42,758 nt of DNA from Rhodopirellula maiorica SM1 (GTDB lineage Bacteria > Planctomycetota > Planctomycetia > Pirellulales > Pirellulaceae). Location of the stretch: NCBI RefSeq assembly GCF_000346295.1, contig NZ_ANOG01000261.1, positions 1 through 42,758 of the forward strand, written 5' to 3'. The notes beneath the pieces were generated by a model. It was not told the origin of the DNA. It searched no databases and saw nothing but the letters and a program-made list of their open reading frames with translations. Shown piece by piece: positions 1 to 8,726 of this stretch (within the stretch, counting starts at the first letter, position 1; every line of letters starts with the position of its first letter). Both the position numbers and the translations under genes were made by a program.

Positions 1-44
1 TAGCCACGGTTCCGACATCTAACCGGGGCTAGCGCCCAAACGGC
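1..44. repeat. Dispersed hairpin repeat, copy A
   Basis: This 44-bp stretch recurs in inverted orientation at 15534-15577 with two mismatches. Its first 31 bases form an imperfect hairpin: tagccacggtt pairs with aaccggggcta (one mismatch) around a 9-base loop. It resembles REP-type dispersed repeats, and I recall similar sequences between genes in Rhodopirellula. The copy may continue left of the window. Confidence 0.7.
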
Positions 45-70
45 TAACGTTGCCTATTGTGAAAACGAAA

Positions 71-105
71 AAAGCGGCGATGTGCGTGTTGCACATCGCC
101 GCTTT
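71..105 (-). terminator. Rho-independent terminator after tRNA-Leu
   Basis: A perfect 15-bp stem (71-85 with 91-105) closes on a 5-base loop. Read on the minus strand, it starts about 12 nt after the tRNA 3' end and its 3' arm runs into a T-rich stretch. It probably ends the tRNA transcript and any read-through from the rplI operon. Confidence 0.85.
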
Positions 106-116
106 TTCGAAATCAG

Positions 117-200
117 TAGGGCTGACAGGAATCGAACCTGCACTCCAGTAAAGGAACTGGATCCTAAATCCAGCGCGTCTGCCAGTTCCGCCACAGCCCC
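117..200 (-). tRNA. tRNA-Leu (anticodon UAG)
   Basis: The minus strand folds into an 84-nt class II tRNA. The 7-bp acceptor stem starts GGGGCTG and ends CAGCCCT plus discriminator A, with a G-U first pair. The anticodon stem is CTGGA/TCCAG around loop TTTAGGA, giving UAG at 166-164, which reads CUA and probably other CUN codons. The long variable arm is typical of leucine tRNAs, and the T arm GCAGG-TTCGATT-CCTGT is intact. CCA is not encoded. It lies 74 bp downstream of rplI on the same strand. Confidence 0.96.
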
Positions 201-228
201 GACGTGATTGGGTGATGATAGTAAACAA

Positions 229-254
229 GACGGCGATGCCGAAAGCCCGCCGTC
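229..254 (-). terminator. Possible weak terminator after rplI
   Basis: A 7-bp GC-rich stem (229-235 with 248-254) lies about 20 nt downstream of the rplI stop. On the minus strand it is followed by TTGTTT. The short U-run makes it a weak terminator or attenuator at best. Confidence 0.35.
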
Positions 255-274
255 GTGATTTTATCAAGCAAAAA

Positions 275-814
275 TTAGACTTCTTCGGTCACGACGGTAG
301 GAACGACCCAAACCTTCAATGCCGCGTCGACTTCGCTGTGCAAGTGCACCTTGACCGTGTACAGACCCAATTCCTTCAGTGGACCTTCCAAACGGATTTG
401 GTCTTGAGCCAAAGTGAATCCGGCACCCTTGAGGGCATCGACGATCTCGTGGGCACCGACGCTGCCGTACAAATGGCCTTCGTCGTTGGCGTTGGCTTCG
501 ATCGTGATCGATTGCTTGCCGAGCTCGTCCGCCATGTCGCGGTAGCTCTTGAGCTTTTCGAGTTCGATCGCACGCAATTTCTCGCGATGCTTCTCAACCA
601 TTCGCTTGTGATGGTCGGTGGCAACGGTGGCGAGTCCTTGGGGAAGTAAGTAGTTCAACGCGTAGCCGGATTTGACTTCGACGATGTCGCCTTGCTTGCC
701 GAGGTGTTCGACATTGTGGATCAATAGTAGCTGAATGCCACCGTTAGCGCCTTTGGGCAAACGTTTAAATGGTCGCTTGAACGATCGACCGGTGCTTGTC
801 TTTGGTTTCGGCAT
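275..814 (-). CDS. rplI: 50S ribosomal protein L9
   Basis: L9 is a large-subunit protein that binds 23S rRNA near the L1 stalk and affects reading-frame maintenance. The N-terminal L9 signature is clear (LLLIHNVEHLGKQGD, then VEVKSGYALNYLLPQG), followed by the long connecting helix and the C-terminal domain, giving 179 residues. A basic extension of about 25 residues rich in K, R and P precedes the usual L9 start, so the protein is longer than the typical 150 residues or so. The chosen start is ATG at 814. A GTG lies directly upstream at 817, and no clear Shine-Dalgarno separates them. The gene lies 66 bp after ssb, in the position expected for rplI, and is followed by tRNA-Leu. Confidence 0.95.
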   Translation of the reverse strand: MPKPKTSTGRSFKRPFKRLPKGANGGIQLLLIHNVEHLGKQGDIVEVKSGYALNYLLPQGLATVATDHHKRMVEKHREKLRAIELEKLKSYRDMADELGKQSITIEANANDEGHLYGSVGAHEIVDALKGAGFTLAQDQIRLEGPLKELGLYTVKVHLHSEVDAALKVWVVPTVVTEEV

Positions 815-883
815 CACAAAACTCGAGTGAACAAATAGGTGGTGTGTATGGGTGGATTGATGGGTTCTTAGGGGCCGTTCGTT

Positions 884-1420
884 TTAGAACGGGATGTCGG
901 GATCGTCGTAACCAGGCCCGTTGCCGGTCGGTTGTGCTTCTCGCTGGCCTGCGGGATTGCCCGCTGGTCGGGATTGGGTGTCGCGAGAGGTGTGTGAATC
1001 TTGGTAGTCGTGCGAGTCGTAGCTGTTTTCCTGGACCGTATCACGTCGTTGCGGTTGGCTTCGTTGACGCGATTCACCACCGCCTCCTCCACCGCCGCCG
1101 CTCAGCATTTGCATCCGTTCGCCGATCACCCGCAGCTTGCTGCGTTTTTGGCCATCGGTTTCCCACATGTCAAGTTTTAGTCGGCCTTCGACAAGGATTG
1201 GTGAGCCCTTGCTCAGGTATTCGCTTGCGACTTCTGCGGTCCGGCCCCAAAGTGTCACATCGACGAATGTTGTTTCCTCGACCCATTCTCCGCTAGCTGA
1301 CTTTCGGCGATCGTTCACGGCAATCGTGATCTCGGTGACGGCGGTACCCCCTTGGGTGTACTTCAGTTCGATGTCACGCGTGATATTGCCTACAAGAACG
1401 ACGCGGTTGTAGCTTGCCAT
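884..1420 (-). CDS. ssb: Single-stranded DNA-binding protein
   Basis: SSB protects single-stranded DNA and recruits replication and repair partners. The OB fold fills about residues 1-110 (starting [19 protein letters not shown], with [21 protein letters not shown]). A glycine-rich and then Q/R/S/D-rich disordered linker follows, and the protein ends in the acidic tip DPDIPF, which fits the conserved DDDIPF-type partner-docking tail. It has 178 residues, normal for the family. A GGGGA stretch shortly before the ATG can act as ribosome-binding site. The gene lies between rpsF and rplI, a conserved bacterial arrangement. Confidence 0.97.
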   Translation of the reverse strand: MASYNRVVLVGNITRDIELKYTQGGTAVTEITIAVNDRRKSASGEWVEETTFVDVTLWGRTAEVASEYLSKGSPILVEGRLKLDMWETDGQKRSKLRVIGERMQMLSGGGGGGGGESRQRSQPQRRDTVQENSYDSHDYQDSHTSRDTQSRPAGNPAGQREAQPTGNGPGYDDPDIPF

Positions 1421-1562
1421 GATATTCCCCGAAACATTTTAAAAGTCGAAATGTTTTGCTCAGTCATTTGCGTCGCGATGCTGACAACGTGTCCGATGAC
1501 GCTCTAGATGCAAAAGATGCCCTATTCGCCATCCTACCGCTGCAGCCGTACGCAAGCAAATG

Positions 1563-2000
1563 CTAGGCTTCGGAGCTGACGACCGAATCGTCTTCGGCTT
1601 TGGCGTCATCCGAGCTGTTGTTGTCGGAATCGTCCTGCTCGTCTTCGCCGTGGCTGGAAACGCTGAAGGATTCGCCGCGAGCGTTTGCAAGCATTGGCTC
1701 AACCAAACGGTGGTCCAACTTGAGTGTCAATTCACGCAAGACAGGTTCGCAGAGTTGGAATGCTCGCTCGATCTTGACGAGGTTCTCGCCTTCGATCTCG
1801 AAATAAGTCAACCAATAGGTACCCTTTTGGTGCTTATCGATTGGGTAGGCGAGTCGTTGTTCCATCCACATCCGGCTAACGAGCACGTTGCCTTCGTTTT
1901 CGGTGATGATTTGTTCGATCTGCTTGCTGACGCCGCCTGGATCGCGAGCGTATTGGTTGCTATCGAGGATGAATAGCGTTTCGTAAGTGTTTTTCGCCAC
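1563..2000 (-). CDS. rpsF: 30S ribosomal protein S6
   Basis: S6 is a small-subunit protein that binds 16S rRNA together with S18. The opening MAKNTYETLFILDSNQYARD, central MWMEQRLAYPIDKHQKGTYWL and ERAFQLCEPVLRELTLKL match the ferredoxin-like S6 fold over about 105 residues. A 40-residue acidic, serine-rich tail follows, so the 145-residue protein is longer than most S6. It is the first of three genes (rpsF, ssb, rplI). The usual partner gene rpsR is not in this cluster. The 244 bp upstream to pth hold no gene and probably contain a promoter. Confidence 0.96.
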   Translation of the reverse strand: MAKNTYETLFILDSNQYARDPGGVSKQIEQIITENEGNVLVSRMWMEQRLAYPIDKHQKGTYWLTYFEIEGENLVKIERAFQLCEPVLRELTLKLDHRLVEPMLANARGESFSVSSHGEDEQDDSDNNSSDDAKAEDDSVVSSEA

Positions 2001-2244
2001 GGTTTTATCGTCTCTCTACGGTCTGATGGGTGCGTTGAACGCAGCGCTGTTTCGGAAAATGCTTCTATTTTTAAGCGGTATGTTATCGAGGTGGTGTGAT
2101 TTTGCCCAGCACCGTATCGCATTCCGCATTGGGGTCCGCAGCGTTGGGTTCGGACCGTCGTTTCGCAACGTCAGTCGTGTTAACGCATTGGGGTTAACTT
2201 CTTACTCACTTACTGAGTCGTGCAACACTTAGGGGCTTGCAACG

Positions 2245-2847
2245 TTAGGGCGAGGGTTTGGTTTTGCCTTTAGGCTTTGCCGAAACCTTGCTGTTGTACT
2301 CAGTCATGGTTTGCGTAATCCCGTTGGTTGCCCAGTCCATTGCGGCATAGGCAGCTTGGGTTGTCGCTTCATCGATCGTTTGCTGTTCGCTTTTGTTGAA
2401 CCTTCCCAGCACATAATCGACCACTTCCCATCCCTCGGGAGGACGGTCGATCCCGATCTTCAGTCGTGGAAACGACTCGGATCCAAGATGCCGGATAATG
2501 TCCGCCAACCCCTTCTGGCCTCCTGATGACCCTGAGGCTTTTAGCCTCAGACGCCCGCAGGGAAGATTGAGATCGTCGCAGATCACAACGATTTCTTCGG
2601 GGGTTAGTTTGAAAAAATCAATCGCCTTTCTCACGCTCTTGCCGCTGGCGTTCATGAACGTCTGAGGCCATAGAATCGCGAGTTTTTCGCCGCGGTGATT
2701 TCCTTCGGCCCAAAGTCCTTCGAAGCGAACTTTCGAAGGGCTGGCCGAAATCAATCCCGCAATTTTGTCCGCCGCCATGAAGCCGACATTGTGTCGTGTT
2801 TGTTCGTATTTCTGCCCAGGATTCCCCAGGCCGACGATCAATTTCAT
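2245..2847 (-). CDS. pth: Peptidyl-tRNA hydrolase
   Basis: Pth cleaves peptidyl-tRNA released from stalled ribosomes and recycles the tRNA. The N-terminal signature (MKLIVGLGNPGQKYEQTRHN) carries the family's Asn (N9) and catalytic His (H19). The central block ICDDLNLPCGRLRLKASGS supplies the conserved Asp. The segment usually written GGHNG reads GGQKG here, so the Asn equivalent to E. coli N114 appears to be Lys. The protein has 200 residues, with a lysine/proline-rich tail. It sits 36 bp downstream of the L25 gene, a common rplY-pth pairing, so co-transcription is likely. Confidence 0.95.
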   Translation of the reverse strand: MKLIVGLGNPGQKYEQTRHNVGFMAADKIAGLISASPSKVRFEGLWAEGNHRGEKLAILWPQTFMNASGKSVRKAIDFFKLTPEEIVVICDDLNLPCGRLRLKASGSSGGQKGLADIIRHLGSESFPRLKIGIDRPPEGWEVVDYVLGRFNKSEQQTIDEATTQAAYAAMDWATNGITQTMTEYNSKVSAKPKGKTKPSP

Positions 2848-2883
2848 GGCAGTAGATCGAAAGATCAGTGTGTGCTGACCTTA

Positions 2884-3507
2884 CTAGTCTTCCTCGTCCT
2901 TCGGTCCGCCCTTGGCAATCACGTCAGGCTCGGAAGCCGCTTCATCCGAGTCGCTCTCGGCCTTCATCGCACGTGGCTCTTCGACATGAGCGACGACGGT
3001 GTCGGCAGGCGTGACAAGTTCCACGCCGGCAGGCAGTTCCAAGTCGCCTGCGGTCAGCGATTGACCGAGGTGAAGCTCTGAAACGTTCAGCCCGATGTTC
3101 TCTGGAATATCGCCAGCCGAGCAGCGGATGTCGACTTCGTGATGGTTTTCCAACAGGATGCCGCCTTCGCGAACGCCCACGGGATCGCCGTGAACGTGGA
3201 TGGAAACGGTCACGTCCACTTTTTCGGACAAATTGACCCGCATCAAGTCAAGGTGCAGTACTTCGATCCCCAACGGATCCCACTGCATCGCGCAAACCAT
3301 CGCGGTTTCTTTGATTGCACCGGCGAGCTCGACCGTCTTGCCGTGATGGCGCAAGAGGGCTTTGACTTCGTCCGATGGGACCGATAGCGACTCAGTCGCT
3401 TCGCCGTGTCCGTACAATACAGCGGGGATTCGACCGCTCTGACGCAAACGCCGAGTGGCAGCGGAGCCTGTTCGCTCACGCTTCTCGACCTGCAATACGT
3501 CTGTCAT
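2884..3507 (-). CDS. rplY: 50S ribosomal protein L25, long (TL5/CTC) form
   Basis: L25 binds 5S rRNA. The 207-residue reading starts MTDVLQVEKRERTGSAATRR and continues LRQSGRIPAVLYGHGE, the classic L25 N-terminal domain. It then carries the CTC C-terminal beta domain (MRVNLSEKVDVTVSIHVHGD, SAGDIPENIGLNVSEL) and an acidic tail. The open frame extends 88 codons further upstream to 3771, but that part has no family similarity and unlike composition, so I chose ATG 3507. It heads the pth-rpsF-ssb-rplI run. Confidence 0.93.
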   Translation of the reverse strand: MTDVLQVEKRERTGSAATRRLRQSGRIPAVLYGHGEATESLSVPSDEVKALLRHHGKTVELAGAIKETAMVCAMQWDPLGIEVLHLDLMRVNLSEKVDVTVSIHVHGDPVGVREGGILLENHHEVDIRCSAGDIPENIGLNVSELHLGQSLTAGDLELPAGVELVTPADTVVAHVEEPRAMKAESDSDEAASEPDVIAKGGPKDEED

Positions 3508-3861
3508 GGCTGGATCAACCTTCCAGTCAAATTGTGATTCATCAATAAATTTCGGTAAACGCCGAACGCCGGCTCCACAGCCTCCGAGGCCGGGTCGTAT
3601 CAAAACGGACGCGGCCGGAGGAAGCGCGTAAGTATGCGGGTTTCGCTTCCTCACGCAAGCCCAAAGAGGGCGTTTGGCACAAGCATTTCTTGTTGAATCT
3701 TCACATTCATCAGCGGATAGGCCTGTCGCAACGATTTTTGCAGCCGATTGCGACCGCAAAAACCGCACCACTCACGCCACGGTTCCGGTTTTATCACACG
3801 GTGTTCGAGCGGTTGTGTCCGATTCTCTGTCCAATGGGCATTAATGAAGGCCTGCGTCCCG
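3508..3861. other. Intergenic region upstream of rplY
   Basis: This 354-bp stretch separates the methyltransferase gene from rplY. I see no credible gene, tRNA or strong hairpin. Open frames across it are extensions or shadows of the flanking genes. It probably contains the promoter of the rplY cluster, but I cannot place one. Confidence 0.5.
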
Positions 3862-5148
3862 CTAATGCGTAAATGCCGCAAAAACGCCCTTTTCTGCCCT
3901 GCCGATCCACAATCCGATCGGAGTTTCACCACAGGGACGTAGCCGTTTGCGGAGGACGGCCGGGTCGTGTCCGGTGCCTCGGACCTTAATCCGGTCAGCA
4001 TAGTGTTTGCGTTGCCGGAGTTCGCGGCGAAGTTTTCGTTCGTCGCAGCTGCCCGACCAAATTACTTCGCCGACCGCCGCGATCGCTTGGATTTTTTCCA
4101 TACTGGCGTCGTCAATTTCGCCGTCGCTGGTCAAAAATCCGGTCGGGCCTCCGAGTGTTTTCAGTCCGTAGGTGCGAGCAAAAAACTCGGTCAGCCCCGC
4201 GGCGCGAACCGCCGCATCAGGATCGATGATCCACTGCCCTGGCTTCTTGGCCGAAGCGACGCGAATCGAATCGATTTGACTTGCCGGCGTCGCTCCCGCG
4301 TCGAACCGCCGAAAGCTTCCATCGCTGCGAACCGCAAATGCGGATACCGAACCCGGCTGCAATTCGGCTCGCTGCAATGCGTCGCCGAAGATCAACGATT
4401 GTTCTCGGACACCGCCCGAAAGTGAAATCCAAGATCGATGAGTGTGTTCACCGAGGTCGATCTTGGCTGCCGGGGCTAATTTGATGATCGCCGCCGGAGC
4501 CGCTTCAATCCGTGGCAAGATTTGTGGCAGCGAAGGTTGATAGTCGTCGGGACGCGTGGTTCGTTTGCCGTCGGCGCGTCGATCGGGATCGATGTGGATC
4601 GCGGCATTCGCAGGAATGTCGATCTTCAGCACGTCTTCGCAAACGGTTTGGAGGATTCCTGCGGTCCCCGAAGTGCCGGACATCGCAGGATCGGATGTAC
4701 CGGACATTGTTTTGCGAAGATTCGCCGTTTTGCGAAGATTCGCCGCCGTGTACTGCTGGATCACCGGATCCATGTCGACTGCGACCACACCGCCGTTGGG
4801 GGCACTGCGGCGTGCCAGTTCGAGAGCGTCACCACCGATGCCGCAGCACAGGTCGTACACCAAGTGATCGCCGAACCAGCTCGACTTTAGCTTCGCCACC
4901 TGCCATGCAGTCGCTTGTTGCAGTGCACGGTCGGTGGCCCACCACACGCCGTCGCCCAGTTTTTGCCGAGCTTTGCGTTGTAGCCGTGCGATCGCAATCA
5001 ATTCGTAAAACGCGTCGCTGCCGAATTGGTGGCGAAGTCGTTTTACGACCTTGGCGTCCGAGCCCGCTGGCGTTGACGACGCAAGTTCCGCTATCGCCGC
5101 TTCGAAAGCGGCAATCTGTTCCTCAGGAAGACAATCGTGCATCGGCAT
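3862..5148 (-). CDS. Class I SAM-dependent methyltransferase with THUMP-like tail
   Basis: The protein is probably a nucleic-acid or protein methyltransferase; its substrate is unknown. Motif I is clear (VYDLCCGIGGDALELARR, near residue 98), followed by the acidic ribose-binding strand VVAVDMDP and a catalytic-loop-like IHIDPDRRADGKRT. The C-terminal 80 residues (RKLRRELRQRKHYADRIKVR and the closing IGRAEKGVFAAF) resemble the THUMP-like domain found with this family. An insertion between motifs holds a perfect 6-residue duplication NLRKTA/NLRKTM and repeated SGTS units, made by an 18-bp tandem repeat at 4710-4745. It starts 4 bp after the rseP stop, so it is almost certainly co-transcribed with dxr-rseP. 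An alternative ATG lies at 5142. Confidence 0.8.
   Translation of the reverse strand: MPMHDCLPEEQIAAFEAAIAELASSTPAGSDAKVVKRLRHQFGSDAFYELIAIARLQRKARQKLGDGVWWATDRALQQATAWQVAKLKSSWFGDHLVYDLCCGIGGDALELARRSAPNGGVVAVDMDPVIQQYTAANLRKTANLRKTMSGTSDPAMSGTSGTAGILQTVCEDVLKIDIPANAAIHIDPDRRADGKRTTRPDDYQPSLPQILPRIEAAPAAIIKLAPAAKIDLGEHTHRSWISLSGGVREQSLIFGDALQRAELQPGSVSAFAVRSDGSFRRFDAGATPASQIDSIRVASAKKPGQWIIDPDAAVRAAGLTEFFARTYGLKTLGGPTGFLTSDGEIDDASMEKIQAIAAVGEVIWSGSCDERKLRRELRQRKHYADRIKVRGTGHDPAVLRKRLRPCGETPIGLWIGRAEKGVFAAFTH
4710..4745. repeat. 18-bp perfect tandem duplication
   Basis: The unit ttttgcgaagattcgccg occurs twice in a row. It is in frame within the methyltransferase gene and duplicates the peptide NLRKT(A/M). 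Confidence 0.9.
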
Positions 5149-5152
5149 TGGG

Positions 5153-7321
5153 TCACAGCAGACGCAGGATGTCGTTGGCGAACACCACCACCATCAACAG
5201 CAAGATCATCAATACACCTGCCATTGTCAGCCGCATTTCGAGCTGTTCGTTAAGCTTTTTGCCTCGAATCGCTTCGGCGATCAAGAACATCATGTGACCG
5301 CCATCGAGCGCGGGAATCGGCAGAAAGTTCAGGATGGCAAGGTTCATGCTCAACATCGTCAAGAACAACAATTGAGGCGAGATGCCTCGCTCGGCTTCCT
5401 GTTTGGCCAGGTCCATGATCGCCAACGGCCCACCGACGTGACGCATCTTCACACGTCCTTGTGTTGCCATTCGCAAGAAACGAAAGACGTCACGCAATCG
5501 TCGCTCGGCCTCGCGAAGTCCTAGTGACAAAGCATCCGTCACCGAACTGGCTCGTTGAATCGATTCGCTGGCGGTGAGCCCAAGTCCACGTTCGAACCAG
5601 ACTCGATCGTCTTGCTGCACAGTGACTTGCGTTTCAACCACACGTCCTTTGGGGGATCGCGTCGCCAACACTTGCAACTGGGTGCCTTCGGGCAGGTATT
5701 GAATCGTTTCGATCAGCGACCCCCACGGTGTTGGGCCGTCTTTTTCCCAGCCTTCGCGTAACTGAGCGACCAAAGGCTCGAATTCCGCGTCCTGCAGCGG
5801 TGGCATCAGTTCGGCATCGGGCGTGATCAAGCGAACCTCTTGGATTTCGTCACCGGGTTGCAGTTCAAGCATCGGATCCGAGCCATCGCCGGCCAACAAA
5901 TCGGGCAACACGCTCGCCACGACGGGCAGTGGACGATACGAGAACCCGAACCGGTTGATCGCGATTTCACCCGAAATTTGCGAGTCTGGGGCGTGAGTTT
6001 GCAGTGCGGCCTGCGGGGCGAGCTCGACTTCGATCGTGCGTGCTTCGCTGCCTTCGCCACGCCGCAGCGTCATCGTGACCGGTTCGTTCGACGAAATCAG
6101 TTCCAGCGGCAACTTGTAGGCATCAATCTCGGTGTCGCCGTTAATCGCCGTGATCACATCGCCGACTTCGATCCCTGCCTTCGCCGCTACCCCTTCATCG
6201 ACTAGCCCGGTAATCGGGCTGATCGCCCAGCGCGCGCCGAGCATTTTGGCTTGTTGTGGCGGCAAGTCGACTTGGTGCTCGCTGCCGTCGACCCGCTCGA
6301 GCGTCAACGAGATGGTCTTGGTTGGATTGGAGTACAAGTAGTTGAAAAACGGTGTCGAGGGGACGATCAAATCGTTATTAATTTTCTTTCCGTCATAGGC
6401 AACGATTTTTGACCCCGCATCCTCACCGCTCAGCACGGTGGCGGCGATACTGCCAGGCATCGCGACGGTCTTTGAGCTGAATTCAAGCGAGGTGGGGCTG
6501 ACGATCCCGATCATTCGCACGTCGGCGTTTTCGGGGTGAGACGCTGTTTTTAGGTTGTATTTTCGAATCCCCTCGTCATAGCGAATCGCCAAACTGATTG
6601 GCTTCTCGGGGTTGTCCAAGCCTTCGGTCAAAATCGCCATTCGCATTTCGCGAAAATGCATCTGGTCATCGCTCAAACCGCCCACCGAAACGACTTGCCC
6701 GCCCGGTTCGATGCCGGCCTGCCACGCCGGGCCGCCGGGGGTCACCCCACCGATGATCGACGGGTTGTAGGTGACGCCATAGCCATAGGCGATCGCCGCA
6801 AACAACACGCCGGTGATCAAATTCATCACGACGCCGGCGCTGATAATGATCATCCGTTGCCAAACTGCTTTGGCGGGGAAGCTGCGTGGATCTAGTTTTT
6901 CGGGGGCGGTGTCGTCGCCCTCTTCGTCCGCTTCGGCGGCGTCCTCTTTCATCCGAATCCGCTTCGCTTCCTCTTCGGCTTTCCGCGGATCGTCATCCTG
7001 GCCAAGCATTTTGACGTAACCGCCCAGCGGGATAATCCCGATGCCGTATTCCGTCTCGCCGTATTGGAATTTGCCCAGCGTTCGCGGGAATTTGATCGGG
7101 CCGATTTGAATGGGAACATCAAATCCGACGTAAAACTTTTCGCATTTCACGCCAAACGATTTGGCCGCGACAAAGTGCCCGAGTTCGTGAACGAAAATCA
7201 CTAGCCCAATGCCCAGTGCGACCAATCCCCATTGCCAGGTCTGGGTCGCCAAAGAGGTAAGTACGCCAGCTTCGTCAGTGGCAGCCAACGGCAAAAATTG
7301 GGCAAGTAAATCGATAAACAT
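5153..7321 (-). CDS. rseP: Site-2 metalloprotease RseP (M50)
   Basis: RseP cuts transmembrane segments of anti-sigma factors and leftover signal peptides inside the inner membrane. The zinc motif HELGH is at residues 45-49 within the first membrane segment. The family's C-terminal LDGGHMM motif and a last hydrophobic segment (VLMILLLMVVVFANDIL) are present. Between them lie PDZ-like modules (GVTPGGPAWQAGIEPGG, GLVDEGVAAKAGIEVGDVI). The protein has 722 residues, well above the roughly 450 of E. coli RseP. The extra length includes a charged insertion (residues about 115-145, rich in E/D/K) and long periplasmic parts. It follows dxr by 13 bp, a conserved neighbour pair. Confidence 0.94.
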   Translation of the reverse strand: MFIDLLAQFLPLAATDEAGVLTSLATQTWQWGLVALGIGLVIFVHELGHFVAAKSFGVKCEKFYVGFDVPIQIGPIKFPRTLGKFQYGETEYGIGIIPLGGYVKMLGQDDDPRKAEEEAKRIRMKEDAAEADEEGDDTAPEKLDPRSFPAKAVWQRMIIISAGVVMNLITGVLFAAIAYGYGVTYNPSIIGGVTPGGPAWQAGIEPGGQVVSVGGLSDDQMHFREMRMAILTEGLDNPEKPISLAIRYDEGIRKYNLKTASHPENADVRMIGIVSPTSLEFSSKTVAMPGSIAATVLSGEDAGSKIVAYDGKKINNDLIVPSTPFFNYLYSNPTKTISLTLERVDGSEHQVDLPPQQAKMLGARWAISPITGLVDEGVAAKAGIEVGDVITAINGDTEIDAYKLPLELISSNEPVTMTLRRGEGSEARTIEVELAPQAALQTHAPDSQISGEIAINRFGFSYRPLPVVASVLPDLLAGDGSDPMLELQPGDEIQEVRLITPDAELMPPLQDAEFEPLVAQLREGWEKDGPTPWGSLIETIQYLPEGTQLQVLATRSPKGRVVETQVTVQQDDRVWFERGLGLTASESIQRASSVTDALSLGLREAERRLRDVFRFLRMATQGRVKMRHVGGPLAIMDLAKQEAERGISPQLLFLTMLSMNLAILNFLPIPALDGGHMMFLIAEAIRGKKLNEQLEMRLTMAGVLMILLLMVVVFANDILRLL

Positions 7322-7334
7322 ATTTAATTAGGGT

Positions 7335-8726
7335 TTAGGTTGCATATTGTTTGCGAACTTCGGCACGGGCCCATCGATCCAGCTCCAATAACCGGGTTAA
7401 CGACGGTTGAGGCTCGAAGTGATGATGTTCCAAAGTCCGGCGGCACGCGGGCACGATGTCAGTAAAGCGAATTTTTCCTTCCAGGAACAGGCCGACCGCT
7501 TCTTCGTTAGCGGCATTGACCACCGAACCGGCGGTTCCGCCCACACGGGCGACCTCGAAACCGAGCTCTAACGCCGGAAATCGCTCACGATCGACCGGCT
7601 GTAGCGTCAGATCCCATTGTCGCGTTCGGTCCAGTGCCGGCGTCTCGCACGCCAGCCGTCGGGGATAGGTCAACGCGTACTGAATCGGCAGCCGCATGTC
7701 TGGTGGACTCATTTGAGCAATCACCGACCCGTCCTCGAATTCCACCATCGAATGGATGATCGATTGAGGGTGAACCACCACTTCGATCGATTCCGCGGGA
7801 ATATCGAACAACCAACGAGCCTCGATGACCTCGAGCGCCTTGTTCATCATCGTTGCCGAATCGATCGTAATTTTAGGACCCATATCCCAAGTCGGATGGT
7901 TCAGTGCCAATTCGGGCGTCGCGTCATGCATCTGTTGAATTGACGCATTGCGAAACGGGCCGCCGCTTGCCGTCAGGATCAATTTGCGAGGCTTGCACGT
8001 CTTTTCGCTGCCGGAACTGCTTTCTTTGTCTCCCAAGCACTGGAAAATCGCAGAATGTTCGCTGTCGACCGGCAACACCTCCGCACGCGGCACACCGGAC
8101 GACTTTTTTGCTAGCGTTGATTGTACGAGCGAGCCGGCAACGACCAGTGTTTCCTTGTTGGCTAGCGCGACCCGTTTGCCGCTTTCGATCGCCGCTAACG
8201 TGCTTTCCAGGCCAGCGCGACCGACGATGGCGGCGACGACGACGTCGACTTCGGGGGCCGAGGCAATCTCGACGAGCCCGTCAGCTCCGGTTTTAATTTG
8301 CGACTTCGCAAGCGACGTGCCCGCCGCAAATTCAGCTGCAGACTCGAGATCTGACAGCACAATTTGCCGGGGGGGACGTTTGAATTGTCCCGCTAATTCA
8401 CCAAGCAGTCGGACGTTGCGGTGACCCGATGCGGCCCACAAATTCCACGTCTTTGTTTCGTCGATCCGGTCCAGATGGTGCAAAACGTCAATCGTCGCAG
8501 TGCCAATGCTGCCGGTCGCACCGAGAACAGCCACATTGATGGCCGGCGGCGACGGTGATTCCGAGGTGTCCTGTTGGTCCAAGGTAGCGGGTCCCGAACC
8601 AGAATTGGCGAGTGGGCGGGGAAAGGAAGCTTCGTCAGAGTTCGCTGGCACGAGAATTTTTTTGGCGGAGAAGGATGATTTCAGTGCAAGACGAGTGAAC
8701 GATTGCGGCGGTGGTGGTGTAGTCAA
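7335..8726 (-). CDS. dxr: 1-deoxy-D-xylulose 5-phosphate reductoisomerase
   Basis: Dxr converts DXP to MEP with NADPH, the first committed step of the MEP isoprenoid pathway. The NADPH-binding INVAVLGATGSIGTATIDV lies near residue 65. The metal/substrate motif PVDSEHSAIFQCL and the segment LNHPTWDMGPKITIDSATMM are intact, as is the C-terminal helical domain. The first 60 or so residues are low-complexity and precede the usual start. No ATG lies between them and GATGSIG, so either this planctomycete protein is extended or a TTG within the extension is used. It is followed by rseP and the methyltransferase, and divergent from ftsH. Confidence 0.93.
   Translation of the reverse strand: MTTPPPPQSFTRLALKSSFSAKKILVPANSDEASFPRPLANSGSGPATLDQQDTSESPSPPAINVAVLGATGSIGTATIDVLHHLDRIDETKTWNLWAASGHRNVRLLGELAGQFKRPPRQIVLSDLESAAEFAAGTSLAKSQIKTGADGLVEIASAPEVDVVVAAIVGRAGLESTLAAIESGKRVALANKETLVVAGSLVQSTLAKKSSGVPRAEVLPVDSEHSAIFQCLGDKESSSGSEKTCKPRKLILTASGGPFRNASIQQMHDATPELALNHPTWDMGPKITIDSATMMNKALEVIEARWLFDIPAESIEVVVHPQSIIHSMVEFEDGSVIAQMSPPDMRLPIQYALTYPRRLACETPALDRTRQWDLTLQPVDRERFPALELGFEVARVGGTAGSVVNAANEEAVGLFLEGKIRFTDIVPACRRTLEHHHFEPQPSLTRLLELDRWARAEVRKQYAT

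Noticed and set aside
212-649. Open frame of 145 codons on the plus strand
   Set aside because: It lies entirely antisense to rplI, with no motif or binding site.
796-1296. Open frame of 166 codons on the plus strand
   Set aside because: Antisense to ssb; composition is a mirror of the SSB linker, and no family is recognisable.
3508-3771. N-terminal extension of the L25 frame
   Set aside because: Cys/Arg-rich sequence with no L25 similarity; the standard L25 start at ATG 3507 fits the family.
4512-5297. Plus-strand frame of 261 codons
   Set aside because: Arg/Ser-rich shadow across the methyltransferase and rseP genes.
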